Assembly: GCA_018266375.1 (NCBI GenBank)
Contig: JAFEAO010000002.1
Coordinates: forward strand, 1 to 64,000
DNA length: 64,000 nucleotides
Source: Bdellovibrionales bacterium
GTDB lineage: Bacteria; Bdellovibrionota; UBA1018; CAIMNF01
Reading direction: 5' to 3'
Part shown: positions 17,972-29,887 of the stretch, piece by piece
How positions within the stretch are numbered: the first letter of the stretch is position 1
Layout of the letters: the number at the start of each line of letters is the position of its first letter
The notes under the pieces: model-generated
Databases searched by the model: none
Seen by the model: only the letters and a program-made list of their open reading frames with translations
Told to the model about the DNA's origin: nothing
Program-made: the position numbers and the translations under genes

Positions 17972-19363
17972 ATGATTCGTATTACTACTATCGCTGCCCG
18001 CACTTTTACTGCGGTTGCTTTGGTCATGATGACCTCAGCTTCCCAAGCGGCACCGACCTTCGATCCATCACTTGAAAAATATCTCGGTAACGACAAGCTC
18101 GGTAGCGAGACCGTCCGCGTGGTCGCTTTGTTCAAAGACAAAGTGCCAATGCGCCGGATGAGTACATCACCGATGAATCGCTTGCAAGTCGAGCACGATA
18201 TGATTCAAAACTCGATGGAAAGCCAAAAGGCAGTCGTCGCAAGTTTCAATCAACTTCGCGCTGCCGGACAGATCAAGGCTCAACGCCTTTGGCTCATCAA
18301 CGGATTGCTTCTCGAAATTCCTGCTCGCGAACTTGAGAAACTGAAGAATTCAAACGACGTAAAGAGCGTGACTGCTGACTTCCCAGTCGGTTTAATCAAG
18401 CCAGTCGCCGGCACGATCGCTAGCCGCGACCGCGAAGACTTCACTTACGGCCTTCAAAAACTTCAAATTCCTGAACTTCGCGCAGCGATTCCGGGTGCGA
18501 CCGGTAAAGGCATTCGCGTCGGAATCGTCGATACCGGCATCGACGGAACTCACCCTGACCTCAAGGGCCGCGTGGTGGCGTTCAAAGACTTCGTCAACGG
18601 TCAAACCGTTGCGTACGACGACAACAAGCACGGAACTCACGTTGCCGGCACCATCGGTGGCCGTAACGCTTCCGGCACCAACATCGGTGTTGCTCCAGAA
18701 GTGTCGTACATTGGTGCTAAGTTTCTCGACAAAAACGGTAGCGGTACATTCGCCAACGCAGTTGCAGCAATGCAATGGATCGCCGATCCGGATGGAAACC
18801 CTGCAACTGACGACGCTCCGTCTATCGTGAGCAATTCATGGGGCGGCGGAAAACCAAGCTCTTCAGAAGATCCAGCGGACAATGCAATGTGTAAGGCAGC
18901 GCAAGGTTGGGTGCAGCTCGGAATTCTCCCGGTGTTCGCAGCGGGTAACTCCGGTCCAAGTGCTCGCACGGTCGGTCTTCCAGGCGGATGCCCGCTCGTT
19001 CTGACTGTCGGTGCAACCGATCAGAAGGACGCGGCTGCAAGCTTCAGCTCACGCGGACCTGCTGTTTGGAAAACCGGCAGCTTCACCAAGCCGGACCTCG
19101 CGGCTCCAGGCGTAGCGGTGAAGTCTTCGATTCCAGGCGGCGGTTATGCCGAATTCTCGGGCACTTCGATGGCGACTCCACACGTCTCCGGTTTGGCGGC
19201 TCTCTTGTACCAAGTCAATCCTAAGCTCGAAGTGACGAAAGCGGTTCAAATCCTGAAGTCAACTTCGGACAACGTCGGTGCTGACCCGAACACTTTCGGT
19301 GCAGGTCGCATCAACGCGCTCAAAGCGGTTAAAGCAATGAGCGGAAGCCGTAGTTTAGAGTAA
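17972..19363 (+). CDS. Exported subtilisin-like serine protease (S8 family)
   Basis: A 463-residue preproprotein. A signal peptide ends at about residue 26 (SASQA), and an inhibitor-I9-like propeptide spans about 30-140. The catalytic triad is D187 (IVDTGID), H220 (KHGTHVAG) and S399 (SGTSMATPH), with the oxyanion Asn at N326 (AAGNSG). The enzyme would be secreted and self-processed and would degrade protein outside the cytoplasm. No C-terminal targeting domain is present. A very strong G-rich ribosome site (GGGGGG) precedes the ATG. A possible promoter is TTGTAT (17898-17903), 16 bases, TACGAT (17920-17925). Confidence 0.94.
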   Translation: MIRITTIAARTFTAVALVMMTSASQAAPTFDPSLEKYLGNDKLGSETVRVVALFKDKVPMRRMSTSPMNRLQVEHDMIQNSMESQKAVVASFNQLRAAGQIKAQRLWLINGLLLEIPARELEKLKNSNDVKSVTADFPVGLIKPVAGTIASRDREDFTYGLQKLQIPELRAAIPGATGKGIRVGIVDTGIDGTHPDLKGRVVAFKDFVNGQTVAYDDNKHGTHVAGTIGGRNASGTNIGVAPEVSYIGAKFLDKNGSGTFANAVAAMQWIADPDGNPATDDAPSIVSNSWGGGKPSSSEDPADNAMCKAAQGWVQLGILPVFAAGNSGPSARTVGLPGGCPLVLTVGATDQKDAAASFSSRGPAVWKTGSFTKPDLAAPGVAVKSSIPGGGYAEFSGTSMATPHVSGLAALLYQVNPKLEVTKAVQILKSTSDNVGADPNTFGAGRINALKAVKAMSGSRSLE

Positions 19364-19389
19364 GACTCAGGTTCGATAAATTTTTGAAG

Positions 19390-19421
19390 GCCCGGTGCGC
19401 TGATTGCGTACCGGGCTTTTT
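19390..19421. terminator. Bidirectional intrinsic terminator
   Basis: The stem GCCCGGTGCGC (19390-19400) and GCGTACCGGGC (19406-19416) pair over 11 positions with one mismatch around a 5-base loop. Five T residues follow on the plus strand and a run of A residues precedes on the left, so it can stop transcription from both the subtilase gene and carB, which converge here. Confidence 0.85.
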
Positions 19422-19433
19422 GCTTCTACTTTT

Positions 19434-22652
<3,219 letters not shown>

Positions 22653-22662
22653 GGCCGGAAAA

Positions 22663-22681
22663 GACCATAACTTGAATGGTC
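22663..22681 (-). promoter_or_regulatory. Hairpin directly before carB
   Basis: GACCAT and ATGGTC (perfect 6-bp arms, 7-base loop) lie on the carB leader, followed by TTTT, ending 10 bases before the carB ATG. There is no obvious Shine-Dalgarno sequence in the remaining leader. The element could be a weak attenuator between the S4-like gene and carB or a translational control hairpin; this is inference from position alone. Confidence 0.3.
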
Positions 22682-22726
22682 AAACGGCACCAGAATTCTT
22701 TAGGATTTGGAGTAAAATTTTTGGAC

Positions 22727-22999
22727 TTACTGCCCGGCGTTACCATAGCCCAAAATGTCGACGTAAGTCGTGCCCGCGGAAACGGATGACGCCGGCCGTG
22801 CGGCTTGGCCTTTGATCTGGATTTTCTTGTCGTTGAACAGTTTTTTAAACTGAGAACGGGTGATGTTTTTTAAATCGAGGTTGTCTTTGACCAGGCGGAG
22901 CTGCTCCATGAGCACGGAGTCGAGGCGGTTGACCTTGTGATTGAGTTCAAGGGTCACGCGGTAAGAGTTGGGCGGCTGCGGAGGGATATTTTGGCTCAT
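22727..22999 (-). CDS. Small S4-like RNA-binding domain protein
   Basis: A 90-residue protein. Residues ~20-85 resemble an S4 RNA-binding domain: a segment NRLDSVLMEQL, then NITRSQFKKLFNDKKIQIKG, and SSVSAGTTYVDIL, which parallels the pseudouridine-synthase/S4 pattern of RSQxxxLIxxGxVxVNG followed by GDxVxV. No catalytic domain follows, so it would be a free-standing RNA-binding module. It sits 74 bp upstream of carB on the same strand and may be cotranscribed with it. The similarity was judged by eye and is not certain. Confidence 0.55.
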   Translation of the reverse strand: MSQNIPPQPPNSYRVTLELNHKVNRLDSVLMEQLRLVKDNLDLKNITRSQFKKLFNDKKIQIKGQAARPASSVSAGTTYVDILGYGNAGQ

Positions 23000-23195
23000 T
23001 TGGGATCGGATTGTGCATCATCGATCCGGTAAAAGTCAAAGTGTAGTGCGTGCAACGCCCTCCTTGGAGAGTGTGGCGACCGAGGAGTAGCGAAGGCCGT
23101 TTGGATCTAAGTCCGGATCATCGAAATGCCTACGAAAAAAAAGACAACCTCAATTTCTCCTTAGATACAAATTACGCGAGGCACTATTTTTAGCG

Positions 23196-23250
23196 TTTTT
23201 TAGCCCATTTTGGCTATAAAAAGTTGTCATTCCCTTTTTGCCGCGATACT
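23196..23250 (+). promoter_or_regulatory. Probable promoter and operator-like palindrome of the pyrimidine degradation operon
   Basis: The imperfect palindrome TTTTTAGCC-CATTTT-GGCTATAAAAA spans 23196-23222 and directly precedes a promoter candidate: TTGTCA (23224-23229), 15 bases, GATACT (23245-23250). The start codon of preT is at 23275. A regulator bound to the palindrome would overlap the -35 region, fitting repression in the absence of pyrimidines. No regulator gene is adjacent. The rest of the 275-bp upstream gap (23000-23195) shows nothing else. Confidence 0.4.
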
Positions 23251-23274
23251 TCTTTTTATCTAGGAAATTGGGAT

Positions 23275-24756
23275 ATGGACAAATCAAACATTCGCGCTGG
23301 GCGACTCACGTCGGCTCAGTACGCTGAGACTTTTTGCGATATACATCCGCCACTTGATCAGAAGATGGCGGCATTCGAAAGTAGCCGTTGCTACTTTTGC
23401 TACGACGCCCCTTGCATGGAGGCGTGTCCGACACAAATCAACATTCCGGAATTTATTCGTCGGATCAGTACCGAGAACACCTTGGGCGCCGGTACCGAAA
23501 TTTTAGAAGCCAACATTTTGGGTGGCACCTGCTCACGCGTGTGCCCGGTTGAGATCTTATGCGAGCAAGCTTGTGTGCGTAACACCTCGGAAGACAAACC
23601 GGTCACGATCGGACTCCTCCAGCGTTATGCGACCGATTATGTTTTCAAAGCGGTGGAAAGCGGCAAGATGAAGCAGCCGTTTACGCGCGCTCGCGCTACG
23701 GGCAAGAAAGTGGCTGTCGTCGGCGGCGGGCCTGCGGGTTTGTCGGTGGCTCATCGCCTGGCGATGCTGGGCCACGATGTAGAGATTTTTGAAGCACTCC
23801 CGAAGACGGGCGGTCTGAACGAATATGGAATCGCGGTTTACAAGATGCTCGATGACTTCGCTCAGCGCGAAGTAAAGTTTTTGCTCAGCATCGGCGGTAT
23901 CACGGTTCACAACGGCAAACGCTTGGGCAAGGAGCTGAAACTTGTGGATTTGCGTTCGAAGTACGCGTCGGTGTTTTTGTCGATTGGTCTCGGCGGCGTG
24001 AATGCGCTCAAGCTTGAAGGCGAGGACTGGCCGGGCGTGATGAACGCGGTTGATTACATCGCTGAACTCCGTCAGTGCAAAAACTATTCTAAAATGCAGG
24101 TCGCTCGCGACGTGGTGGTGATCGGCGGCGGGAACACCGCGATCGATATCGCGATCCAATCTAAGGCGCTGGGCGCTGAGAACGTAACCCTCGTTTATCG
24201 TCGTGGCTCGAGTGACATGAGTGCAACCGGCTACGAGCAAGAGCTTGCGCAAACTCGTGGCGTGAAGATTGTGCTTTGGTCCCGTCCGGTGGGGCTCGAA
24301 GGCTCTAGCGCTGGCGTTCGCGGCGTGAAGTTTGAAAAGACACGCAAGAACGCCAAAGGTGAGCTCGAAGGCACGAACGAGTTTTTTGTGGTGCCTGCGG
24401 ATCACGTGTTTAAAGCGGTAGGGCAGTTGCTTCTTCCGGAGGTGCAAGAGCTCGAAGTCGTTAAAGGCAAATTCAAAGTCGACGCTCGCGGCGAAACTTC
24501 GGTCAAGGGCGTTTACGCCGGCGGTGATTGCATCGCTCACAAAGAGGATCTGACGGTTGCTGCCGTTCAAGACGGTAAGATTTCGGCCTACGCGATTCAT
24601 GAAGCTTTGACCGGCGAGAAACTCTCCGGAAAAGGCATGAAAGATTATAAGGCGATTGCGGCTCTCGATGCTGCTCGCGTGCTCAATCACCCAGCGCACA
24701 TTCATGGCGGCTTGGGTAAGCAAAAAATTGGAACGACTGTAGGGGGTGCTCGCTAA
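23275..24756 (+). CDS. preT: NAD(P)-dependent dihydropyrimidine dehydrogenase, flavin/FeS electron-input subunit PreT
   Basis: A 493-residue subunit that passes electrons from NAD(P)H through FAD and iron-sulfur clusters to PreA. Two N-terminal cysteine clusters are present: CYFCYDAPCMEACPTQINIP and GGTCSRVCPVEILCEQAC. The FAD-binding site is VAVVGGGPAGLSVAHRL and the NAD(P)-binding site VVVIGGGNTAIDIA; GVYAGGDC closes the FAD domain. The start at ATG 23275 has a GGAA/GGGA-rich leader; an upstream in-frame start at 23224 would run through the promoter and is rejected. It overlaps preA by one base (TAATG). GltD-like small subunits share the layout, but the partner gene settles the identity. 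Confidence 0.92.
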   Translation: MDKSNIRAGRLTSAQYAETFCDIHPPLDQKMAAFESSRCYFCYDAPCMEACPTQINIPEFIRRISTENTLGAGTEILEANILGGTCSRVCPVEILCEQACVRNTSEDKPVTIGLLQRYATDYVFKAVESGKMKQPFTRARATGKKVAVVGGGPAGLSVAHRLAMLGHDVEIFEALPKTGGLNEYGIAVYKMLDDFAQREVKFLLSIGGITVHNGKRLGKELKLVDLRSKYASVFLSIGLGGVNALKLEGEDWPGVMNAVDYIAELRQCKNYSKMQVARDVVVIGGGNTAIDIAIQSKALGAENVTLVYRRGSSDMSATGYEQELAQTRGVKIVLWSRPVGLEGSSAGVRGVKFEKTRKNAKGELEGTNEFFVVPADHVFKAVGQLLLPEVQELEVVKGKFKVDARGETSVKGVYAGGDCIAHKEDLTVAAVQDGKISAYAIHEALTGEKLSGKGMKDYKAIAALDAARVLNHPAHIHGGLGKQKIGTTVGGAR

Positions 24757-26048
24757 TGGCTGATATCAGTTGCAACATTGCAGGCATTAAGTCGCCGAAC
24801 CCCTATTGGCTGGCGTCTGCACCTCCGACCGACAAAAAGTACAACGTCGTCCGCGCATTCCAAGCAGGTTGGGGCGGAGTCGTGTGGAAAACCTTGGGCG
24901 AAGATCCTCCGGTCGTAAACGTCTCGTCTCGGTACGGATCGGTCGATATCAACGGCCAGAAGATGATGGGCTTAAACAACATCGAGCTCATCTCGGATCG
25001 CCCGCTCGAAGTTAACCTTCGCGAGATCAAAGAAACCAAGCGCGAGTGGAAAGACCGCGCCCTCATCGTGTCTCTCATGGTTCCTTGCGAGGAAGATTCG
25101 TGGAAACGCATTCTCAAAAAAGTTGAAGACACCGAAGCGGATGGCATCGAGCTTAACTTTGGTTGCCCGCACGGGATGAGTGAGCGCGGAATGGGTGCAG
25201 CCGTTGGCCAAGTGCCCGAGTATATCGAGATGGTCACGCGTTGGTGTAAGCAGCATTCGCGCATGCCGGTGCTCGTGAAGCTCACTCCAAACATTGCCGA
25301 TATCCGTCGACCGGCTCGTGCGGCAAAAGCCGGCGGTGCGGATGGCGTGTCTTTGATCAACACCATTAACTCCATCACGCGCGTTGACCTCGATGCGATG
25401 TCACCCGAACCGATGGTGGATGGCAAAGGCACTCACGGGGGTTACTGCGGTCCTGCAGTGAGGCCAATCGCGCTGAACATGGTGGCCGAGATCGCTCGTG
25501 ATCCTGAAACTCGCGGATTGCCGATGTCCGGCATCGGTGGAATCGGAAGCTGGCGAGACGCTGCCGAGTTTATGGCTCTGGGCTGTCAGTCCGTTCAAGT
25601 GTGTACTGCAGCCATGCACTACGGTTTCAATATCGTGAGCGACATGAATAGCGGGCTCTCGAACTGGATGGACTCGAAGGGCTACAAAAAGCTCGACGAT
25701 TTTATCGGCAAGGCCGTTCCAAACGTCACCGATTGGCAATACCTCAATATCAATTTCAAAACGGTTGCGCACATCAATCAAGACTCGTGCATCAAGTGCG
25801 GTCTTTGCTACGCGGCTTGTGAGGACACTTCTCACCAATCGATCAGCAATATGCGCATCCCCTCTACCGACGGCGGTCCGGGCCAACGTCACTACGAGAT
25901 CATCGAAAACGAGTGCGTGGGTTGTAACCTCTGTTTCCACGTGTGTCCTGAACCGGGCACGATCACGATGGTTCCTCAAAAAACAGGCTTGCCTTATGCA
26001 AACTGGACGACCCATCCCAACAATCCAATGGCGAAAGCCAAGGCGTAA
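24756..26048 (+). CDS. preA: Dihydropyrimidine dehydrogenase catalytic subunit PreA
   Basis: A 430-residue FMN and iron-sulfur enzyme that reduces uracil or thymine to the 5,6-dihydro form. The N-terminal TIM barrel of the dihydroorotate-dehydrogenase type has ELNFGCPHGMSERGMG and the FMN phosphate site SGIGGIGSW. Two [4Fe-4S] motifs lie at the C-terminus: CIKCGLCYAAC and CVGCNLCFHVCP. At the place where mammalian DPD has its catalytic cysteine (GLACGQ), this protein has Val (GAAVGQ), as I recall for E. coli PreA as well. It directly follows preT and precedes the remaining pathway genes. Confidence 0.93.
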   Translation: MADISCNIAGIKSPNPYWLASAPPTDKKYNVVRAFQAGWGGVVWKTLGEDPPVVNVSSRYGSVDINGQKMMGLNNIELISDRPLEVNLREIKETKREWKDRALIVSLMVPCEEDSWKRILKKVEDTEADGIELNFGCPHGMSERGMGAAVGQVPEYIEMVTRWCKQHSRMPVLVKLTPNIADIRRPARAAKAGGADGVSLINTINSITRVDLDAMSPEPMVDGKGTHGGYCGPAVRPIALNMVAEIARDPETRGLPMSGIGGIGSWRDAAEFMALGCQSVQVCTAAMHYGFNIVSDMNSGLSNWMDSKGYKKLDDFIGKAVPNVTDWQYLNINFKTVAHINQDSCIKCGLCYAACEDTSHQSISNMRIPSTDGGPGQRHYEIIENECVGCNLCFHVCPEPGTITMVPQKTGLPYANWTTHPNNPMAKAKA

Positions 26049-26060
26049 ATTTAAAAAACA

Positions 26061-26080
26061 AGTCACGCCACGAGGCGCGC
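26061..26080 (+). repeat. Intercistronic hairpin, copy 1
   Basis: The 20-mer GTCACGCCACGAGGCGCGCA starts at 26062 and holds a small hairpin, CGCC-ACGA-GGCG (26066-26077). It matches the 20-mer at 29861-29880 at 16 of 20 positions. It sits just before the AGGAG ribosome site of the semialdehyde dehydrogenase gene. Both copies are intercistronic in the same operon. Confidence 0.4.
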
Positions 26081-26091
26081 AGGAGAAATAG

Positions 26092-27558
26092 ATGATTAAG
26101 AACTACATTAACGGTAAATGGGTCGACTCAATCGCAAAAGAATCTGTGGAAATTCACAACCCGGCAACGGGTCAGGTGATTGAAAGGTGTCCGATGGGCA
26201 CGGCCGAAGAACTCGCTGCCGCAACAGCGGCTGCAAAAGAAGCGTTCAAGACTTGGCGCCGGACTCCGGCAGTGGATCGCACGGTTTATTTGTTCAAGCT
26301 TCGCGATCTCCTCGAGCAAAACTTTGAAGAGCTGGCAAAACTCGTGACCACCGAGCACGGTAAGACTTACATCGAAGCCAAAGGTTCAGTCCGTCGCGGG
26401 ATTCAGATGGTGGAGACCGCGTGCGGGATCCCAACCATGATGATGGGCGAGCACTTTGAAGATATCGCTACAGGCATCGACTCGAAAGCCGTTCGTCGCC
26501 CGATGGGCGTGTTTGGCGTGATCGCGCCGTTCAACTTCCCTGCGATGGTTCCGTTCTGGTTCTGGCCGTATGCCGTTGCGATGGGCAACACCGTGGTGAT
26601 CAAGCCGTCTGAGCGCGTGCCACTCACTCAAGTCAAAGTGTTCGAACTGATCGAAAAAGCGGGTTTCCCGAAGGGCGTGATCAATATGGTTCACGGCGGT
26701 AAAGACGTGGTGAACGCGATGTGCACGCACCCGGATATCAAGGGCGTGTCGTTTGTGGGTTCAACCCCGGTTGCTAAACATGTGTACGTTACTGCAACTT
26801 CTCACGGCAAGCGCGTGCAAGCTCTCGGCGGTGCCAAAAACTTTATGGTCGTGTTGCCTGACGCCGAAATGGATAAGGCAGCGGCAACCGCTTACGAATC
26901 GATCACCGGTTGCGCAGGCGAGCGTTGTCTCGCGGGTTCGGTCGTGGTTTCGATCGGCAAAGAAACCGCAAAAGAAGTCGAAGATATGGTCGTTCGTCGT
27001 GCTAAGGAAGCGACCGTGGGCAACGGAATGGATGCAAATTGCTCCATGGGGCCAATGATCAGCCAAGCGGCAAAAGATCGCGTGAAAGGTTTGATTCAAT
27101 CGGCAATCGACGAAGGCGCCGAGCTCCTGGTTGACGGACGTCAGGGTGTGGATCAGATGCCGGGTTTCTTCTTGAAGCCGACCGTACTCAAAGGCATCAA
27201 AGCCCACATGAAGATCGCTAAAGAAGAAGTGTTCGGTCCGGTCATTCTTCTGGCCGAATCCGATTCTCTCGACAGCGCGATTGAATGGATCAACTCAAGC
27301 CCGTTCGCGAACACCACGACCTTGTTCACCACTTCAGGCGCGGCTGCACGCAAGTTCAGTTACGAAGTCGATCCGTCCATGATCGGGATCAATATCGGCG
27401 TTCCGGCTCCGATGGCGTTCTTCTCGTTCGGTGGCTCTAAGGATTCGTTCTTCGGCGACGTCAAAGCCCACGGCAAGCAATGCGTGAACTTCTACACCGA
27501 TACGTTCGTCACGATCGAACGTTGGGGAAGTAACGCGAACGTATGGAGCCACAAGTAG
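26092..27558 (+). CDS. mmsA: CoA-acylating methylmalonate/malonate-semialdehyde dehydrogenase
   Basis: A 488-residue aldehyde dehydrogenase that oxidises (methyl)malonate semialdehyde with NAD+ and CoA, releasing CO2 to give propionyl-CoA or acetyl-CoA. The catalytic cysteine is C279 in GCAGERCLAG, and the NAD-binding FVGSTPVAKH lies near 221-230. As in MmsA/IolA, the general-base Glu of ordinary aldehyde dehydrogenases is replaced by Asn (N250 in GGAKNF), which marks the CoA-dependent type. An AGGAGA site stands 7 bases before the ATG. Its place between preA and the hydrolases ties it to the last step of the same pathway. Confidence 0.93.
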   Translation: MIKNYINGKWVDSIAKESVEIHNPATGQVIERCPMGTAEELAAATAAAKEAFKTWRRTPAVDRTVYLFKLRDLLEQNFEELAKLVTTEHGKTYIEAKGSVRRGIQMVETACGIPTMMMGEHFEDIATGIDSKAVRRPMGVFGVIAPFNFPAMVPFWFWPYAVAMGNTVVIKPSERVPLTQVKVFELIEKAGFPKGVINMVHGGKDVVNAMCTHPDIKGVSFVGSTPVAKHVYVTATSHGKRVQALGGAKNFMVVLPDAEMDKAAATAYESITGCAGERCLAGSVVVSIGKETAKEVEDMVVRRAKEATVGNGMDANCSMGPMISQAAKDRVKGLIQSAIDEGAELLVDGRQGVDQMPGFFLKPTVLKGIKAHMKIAKEEVFGPVILLAESDSLDSAIEWINSSPFANTTTLFTTSGAAARKFSYEVDPSMIGINIGVPAPMAFFSFGGSKDSFFGDVKAHGKQCVNFYTDTFVTIERWGSNANVWSHK

Positions 27559-27559
27559 C

Positions 27560-28963
27560 ATGAGTCTCTTAATTAAAAACGGAATGATCGCGACCGCAAG
27601 CGAGACCTTTGATGGCGATATTTACATCGAAGGCGAAACGATCGCGGCGATCGGCAAAAACCTTGCAGCCACTCACTCGGGTGCGGGCAAAGCGGCAAAA
27701 GTGATCGACGCCAAAGGTTGCTACGTGTTCCCAGGCGGGATCGATGCGCACACGCACATGAATCTTCCGTTCATGGGCACAAATTCCTCCGATGACTTCG
27801 AAACCGGCACGATCGCTGGACTTCACGGCGGCACGACCACGATCATCGACTTCGCATTCCAAGCACACGGCGGGACACTCGACGCCGCTTACAATCGCTG
27901 GCAAGAGATGGCCCAAGGCAAAGCCGCAGGCGATTACGCGTTCCACATGGCGGTGACGGATTTTAATCCAAAAGTGGCAGCCGAGATCAAAACCATGACC
28001 GACAAGCACGGCATCACGTCGTTCAAGATCTTCATGGCGTACAAAGGCGCGCTCATGGTCGACGATCGTCAGATCGTGGATCTCATGGCCGAAGTTAAAA
28101 AGCACAACGGACTCGTGATCGCTCACTGCGAGAACGGCGATATGGTCGATCAGATGATTGCCGACAACCGCGCGAAGGGTAACAAGCATCCCAAGTATCA
28201 CGTGCTCTCACGTCCGCCGATCACTGAGGCTGAAGCCACAGGTCGTTTGATGGATATCGCGCACGCCGGCCAGTATCCACTCTATATCGTGCACATGACT
28301 TGCGATGAAGCTCTGGATCGAGTGCGCGAAGGCACTCGACGTCAGCAAAAAGTTTACGTCGAGACTTGTATTCAGTACTTGGTGCTGGATGAGAGTTTGT
28401 ACTTCCAAGACGGATTCGAAGGTTCGAAGTGGGTGATGAGCCCGCCACTCCGTAAAAAGGAAGACCAAGAAGCGTTGTGGGCCGGGATGAATCAAAATCT
28501 CGTGCACACCGTCGCCACCGATCACTGTCCATTCTGTATGGATCAAAAGAAGATGGGGATCGACGACTTCTCCAAGATCCCGAACGGGATGCCGGGGATC
28601 GAGCACCGCATGGAATTGCTCTTCAGTGAGGGCGTGCTCAAAAACAAAATCAGTATGCAGAAGTTTGTCGATGTCACGTCGACCGCTCCGGCAAGGATCT
28701 TTGGTCTGGCTCCACGCAAGGGTACCATTGCGATTGGCGCGGATGCCGATCTCGTGATTCTTGATCCAAAAGTACAGCACACCGTGAGCGCTAAAACCCA
28801 CCACATGAACTGCGATTACAGCGCGTTCGAAGGTTGGAAGCTTACCGGCAAGATTAAAACCACCGTTCTTCGCGGCACCATTGCTGTGGATGGCGGTAAA
28901 GCATTAGTGGGTAAGGGATTTGGAAAGTATTTACCGCGCAAACAATCAGGCGCACTTTTATAA
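27560..28963 (+). CDS. hydA: Dihydropyrimidinase
   Basis: A 467-residue amidohydrolase that opens the ring of dihydrouracil or dihydrothymine to the N-carbamoyl-beta-amino acid. The binuclear zinc site is complete: H64 and H66 (GGIDAHTHMN), the carboxylated Lys K156 (SFKIFMAYK) with substrate-contact Y161, then His in VIAHCEN and YIVHMTC, and the Asp of VATDHCPF. Hydantoinases share these motifs, but the surrounding genes point to dihydropyrimidine as substrate. It starts one base after the mmsA stop. Confidence 0.95.
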   Translation: MSLLIKNGMIATASETFDGDIYIEGETIAAIGKNLAATHSGAGKAAKVIDAKGCYVFPGGIDAHTHMNLPFMGTNSSDDFETGTIAGLHGGTTTIIDFAFQAHGGTLDAAYNRWQEMAQGKAAGDYAFHMAVTDFNPKVAAEIKTMTDKHGITSFKIFMAYKGALMVDDRQIVDLMAEVKKHNGLVIAHCENGDMVDQMIADNRAKGNKHPKYHVLSRPPITEAEATGRLMDIAHAGQYPLYIVHMTCDEALDRVREGTRRQQKVYVETCIQYLVLDESLYFQDGFEGSKWVMSPPLRKKEDQEALWAGMNQNLVHTVATDHCPFCMDQKKMGIDDFSKIPNGMPGIEHRMELLFSEGVLKNKISMQKFVDVTSTAPARIFGLAPRKGTIAIGADADLVILDPKVQHTVSAKTHHMNCDYSAFEGWKLTGKIKTTVLRGTIAVDGGKALVGKGFGKYLPRKQSGALL

Positions 28964-28975
28964 GGGGAATAGACA

Positions 28976-29842
28976 ATGGCACAAATCGTAAAAGCAGGAT
29001 TAATCCAAGTTGCAAACAAACTTCCGACTGAGGCGTCGTGCAAAGAGCATCGTGATGCGATGATCGAAGCCCACCTCAGGTACATCGATCAAGCAGGCAA
29101 GGCCGGCGTGAAAATGCTGTGCTTCCAAGAAATCTTTACCGGCCCTTACTTCTGCCCGTCGCAAGACAAGAAGTGGTACGGTTTGGCTGAGGCAATTCCA
29201 GACGGCCACACCACGCGCCTCATGCAAGAGTATGCAAAAAAATACTCGATGGTGATCGTGGTGCCGATCTATGAAGAGCACATGACCGGTGTCTATTACA
29301 ATACTGCCGCGGTGATCGACGCCGACGGTAAGTATCTCGGCAAGTACCGCAAACAGCACATTCCTCAAGTCGCGGGTTTCTGGGAAAAGTTTTTCTTCAA
29401 ACCGGGTAACGGCGGATACCCCGTCTTCAAAACCGCATACGGCAACGTCGGCGTCTACATTTGCTACGACCGCCACTTCCCGGAAGGTGCGCGTGCACTC
29501 GGTCTCGCGGGTGCGGACATCGTGTTCAATCCATCGGCAACGGTTGCGGGCCTCTCCCAGTACTTGTGGGAACTCGAGCAGCCGGCACACGCAGTGGCCA
29601 ACGGCTACTTCGTCGGTGCGATCAATCGTGTTGGTAAAGAAGCTCCATGGAACATCGGTGAGTTCTACGGCTCATCGTACTTCGTCAATCCGCGCGGGAA
29701 GATCGTCGCTCAAGCATCAAAAGATAAAGACGAGCTCGTGATGGCCGACCTCAACTTCGACGACATCAAAGAAGTGCGAGACCTGTGGCAGTTCTACCGC
29801 GACCGTCGCCCGGAATCTTACGGCACACTGACTGACATTTAA
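28976..29842 (+). CDS. Beta-ureidopropionase (nitrilase superfamily)
   Basis: A 288-residue carbon-nitrogen hydrolase that cleaves N-carbamoyl-beta-alanine or N-carbamoyl-beta-aminoisobutyrate to the amino acid, CO2 and ammonia. The nitrilase triad is E52 (CFQEIF), K126 (KYRKQHIP) and C163 (YICYDRHFPE). N-carbamoylputrescine amidases and N-carbamoyl-D-amino-acid hydrolases have the same fold; operon position decides for beta-ureidopropionase. AGGGGA lies 8 bases before the ATG. Confidence 0.9.
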   Translation: MAQIVKAGLIQVANKLPTEASCKEHRDAMIEAHLRYIDQAGKAGVKMLCFQEIFTGPYFCPSQDKKWYGLAEAIPDGHTTRLMQEYAKKYSMVIVVPIYEEHMTGVYYNTAAVIDADGKYLGKYRKQHIPQVAGFWEKFFFKPGNGGYPVFKTAYGNVGVYICYDRHFPEGARALGLAGADIVFNPSATVAGLSQYLWELEQPAHAVANGYFVGAINRVGKEAPWNIGEFYGSSYFVNPRGKIVAQASKDKDELVMADLNFDDIKEVRDLWQFYRDRRPESYGTLTDI

Positions 29843-29860
29843 TCTAAACATAAGGGAGAC

Positions 29861-29880
29861 GTCGCGCCGCTCGGCGCGCA
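29861..29880 (+). promoter_or_regulatory. Hairpin lying between ribosome binding site and start codon (copy 2 of the intercistronic repeat)
   Basis: A strong AGGGAG site (29853-29858) lies 29 bases before the aminotransferase ATG (29888), too far to work directly. Between them is a perfect 7-bp hairpin, CGCGCCG (29863-29869) and CGGCGCG (29872-29878). Folding removes 16 bases and brings the site to about 13 bases from the ATG. The 20-mer GTCGCGCCGCTCGGCGCGCA repeats the one at 26062 with four changes. Confidence 0.5.
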
Positions 29881-29887
29881 AACACAA

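Noticed and set aside
23557..24723. 388-codon minus-strand frame inside preT, and a 407-codon one inside the TPR gene at 60898-62121
   Set aside because: Both lie fully under well-supported genes and show shadow composition.
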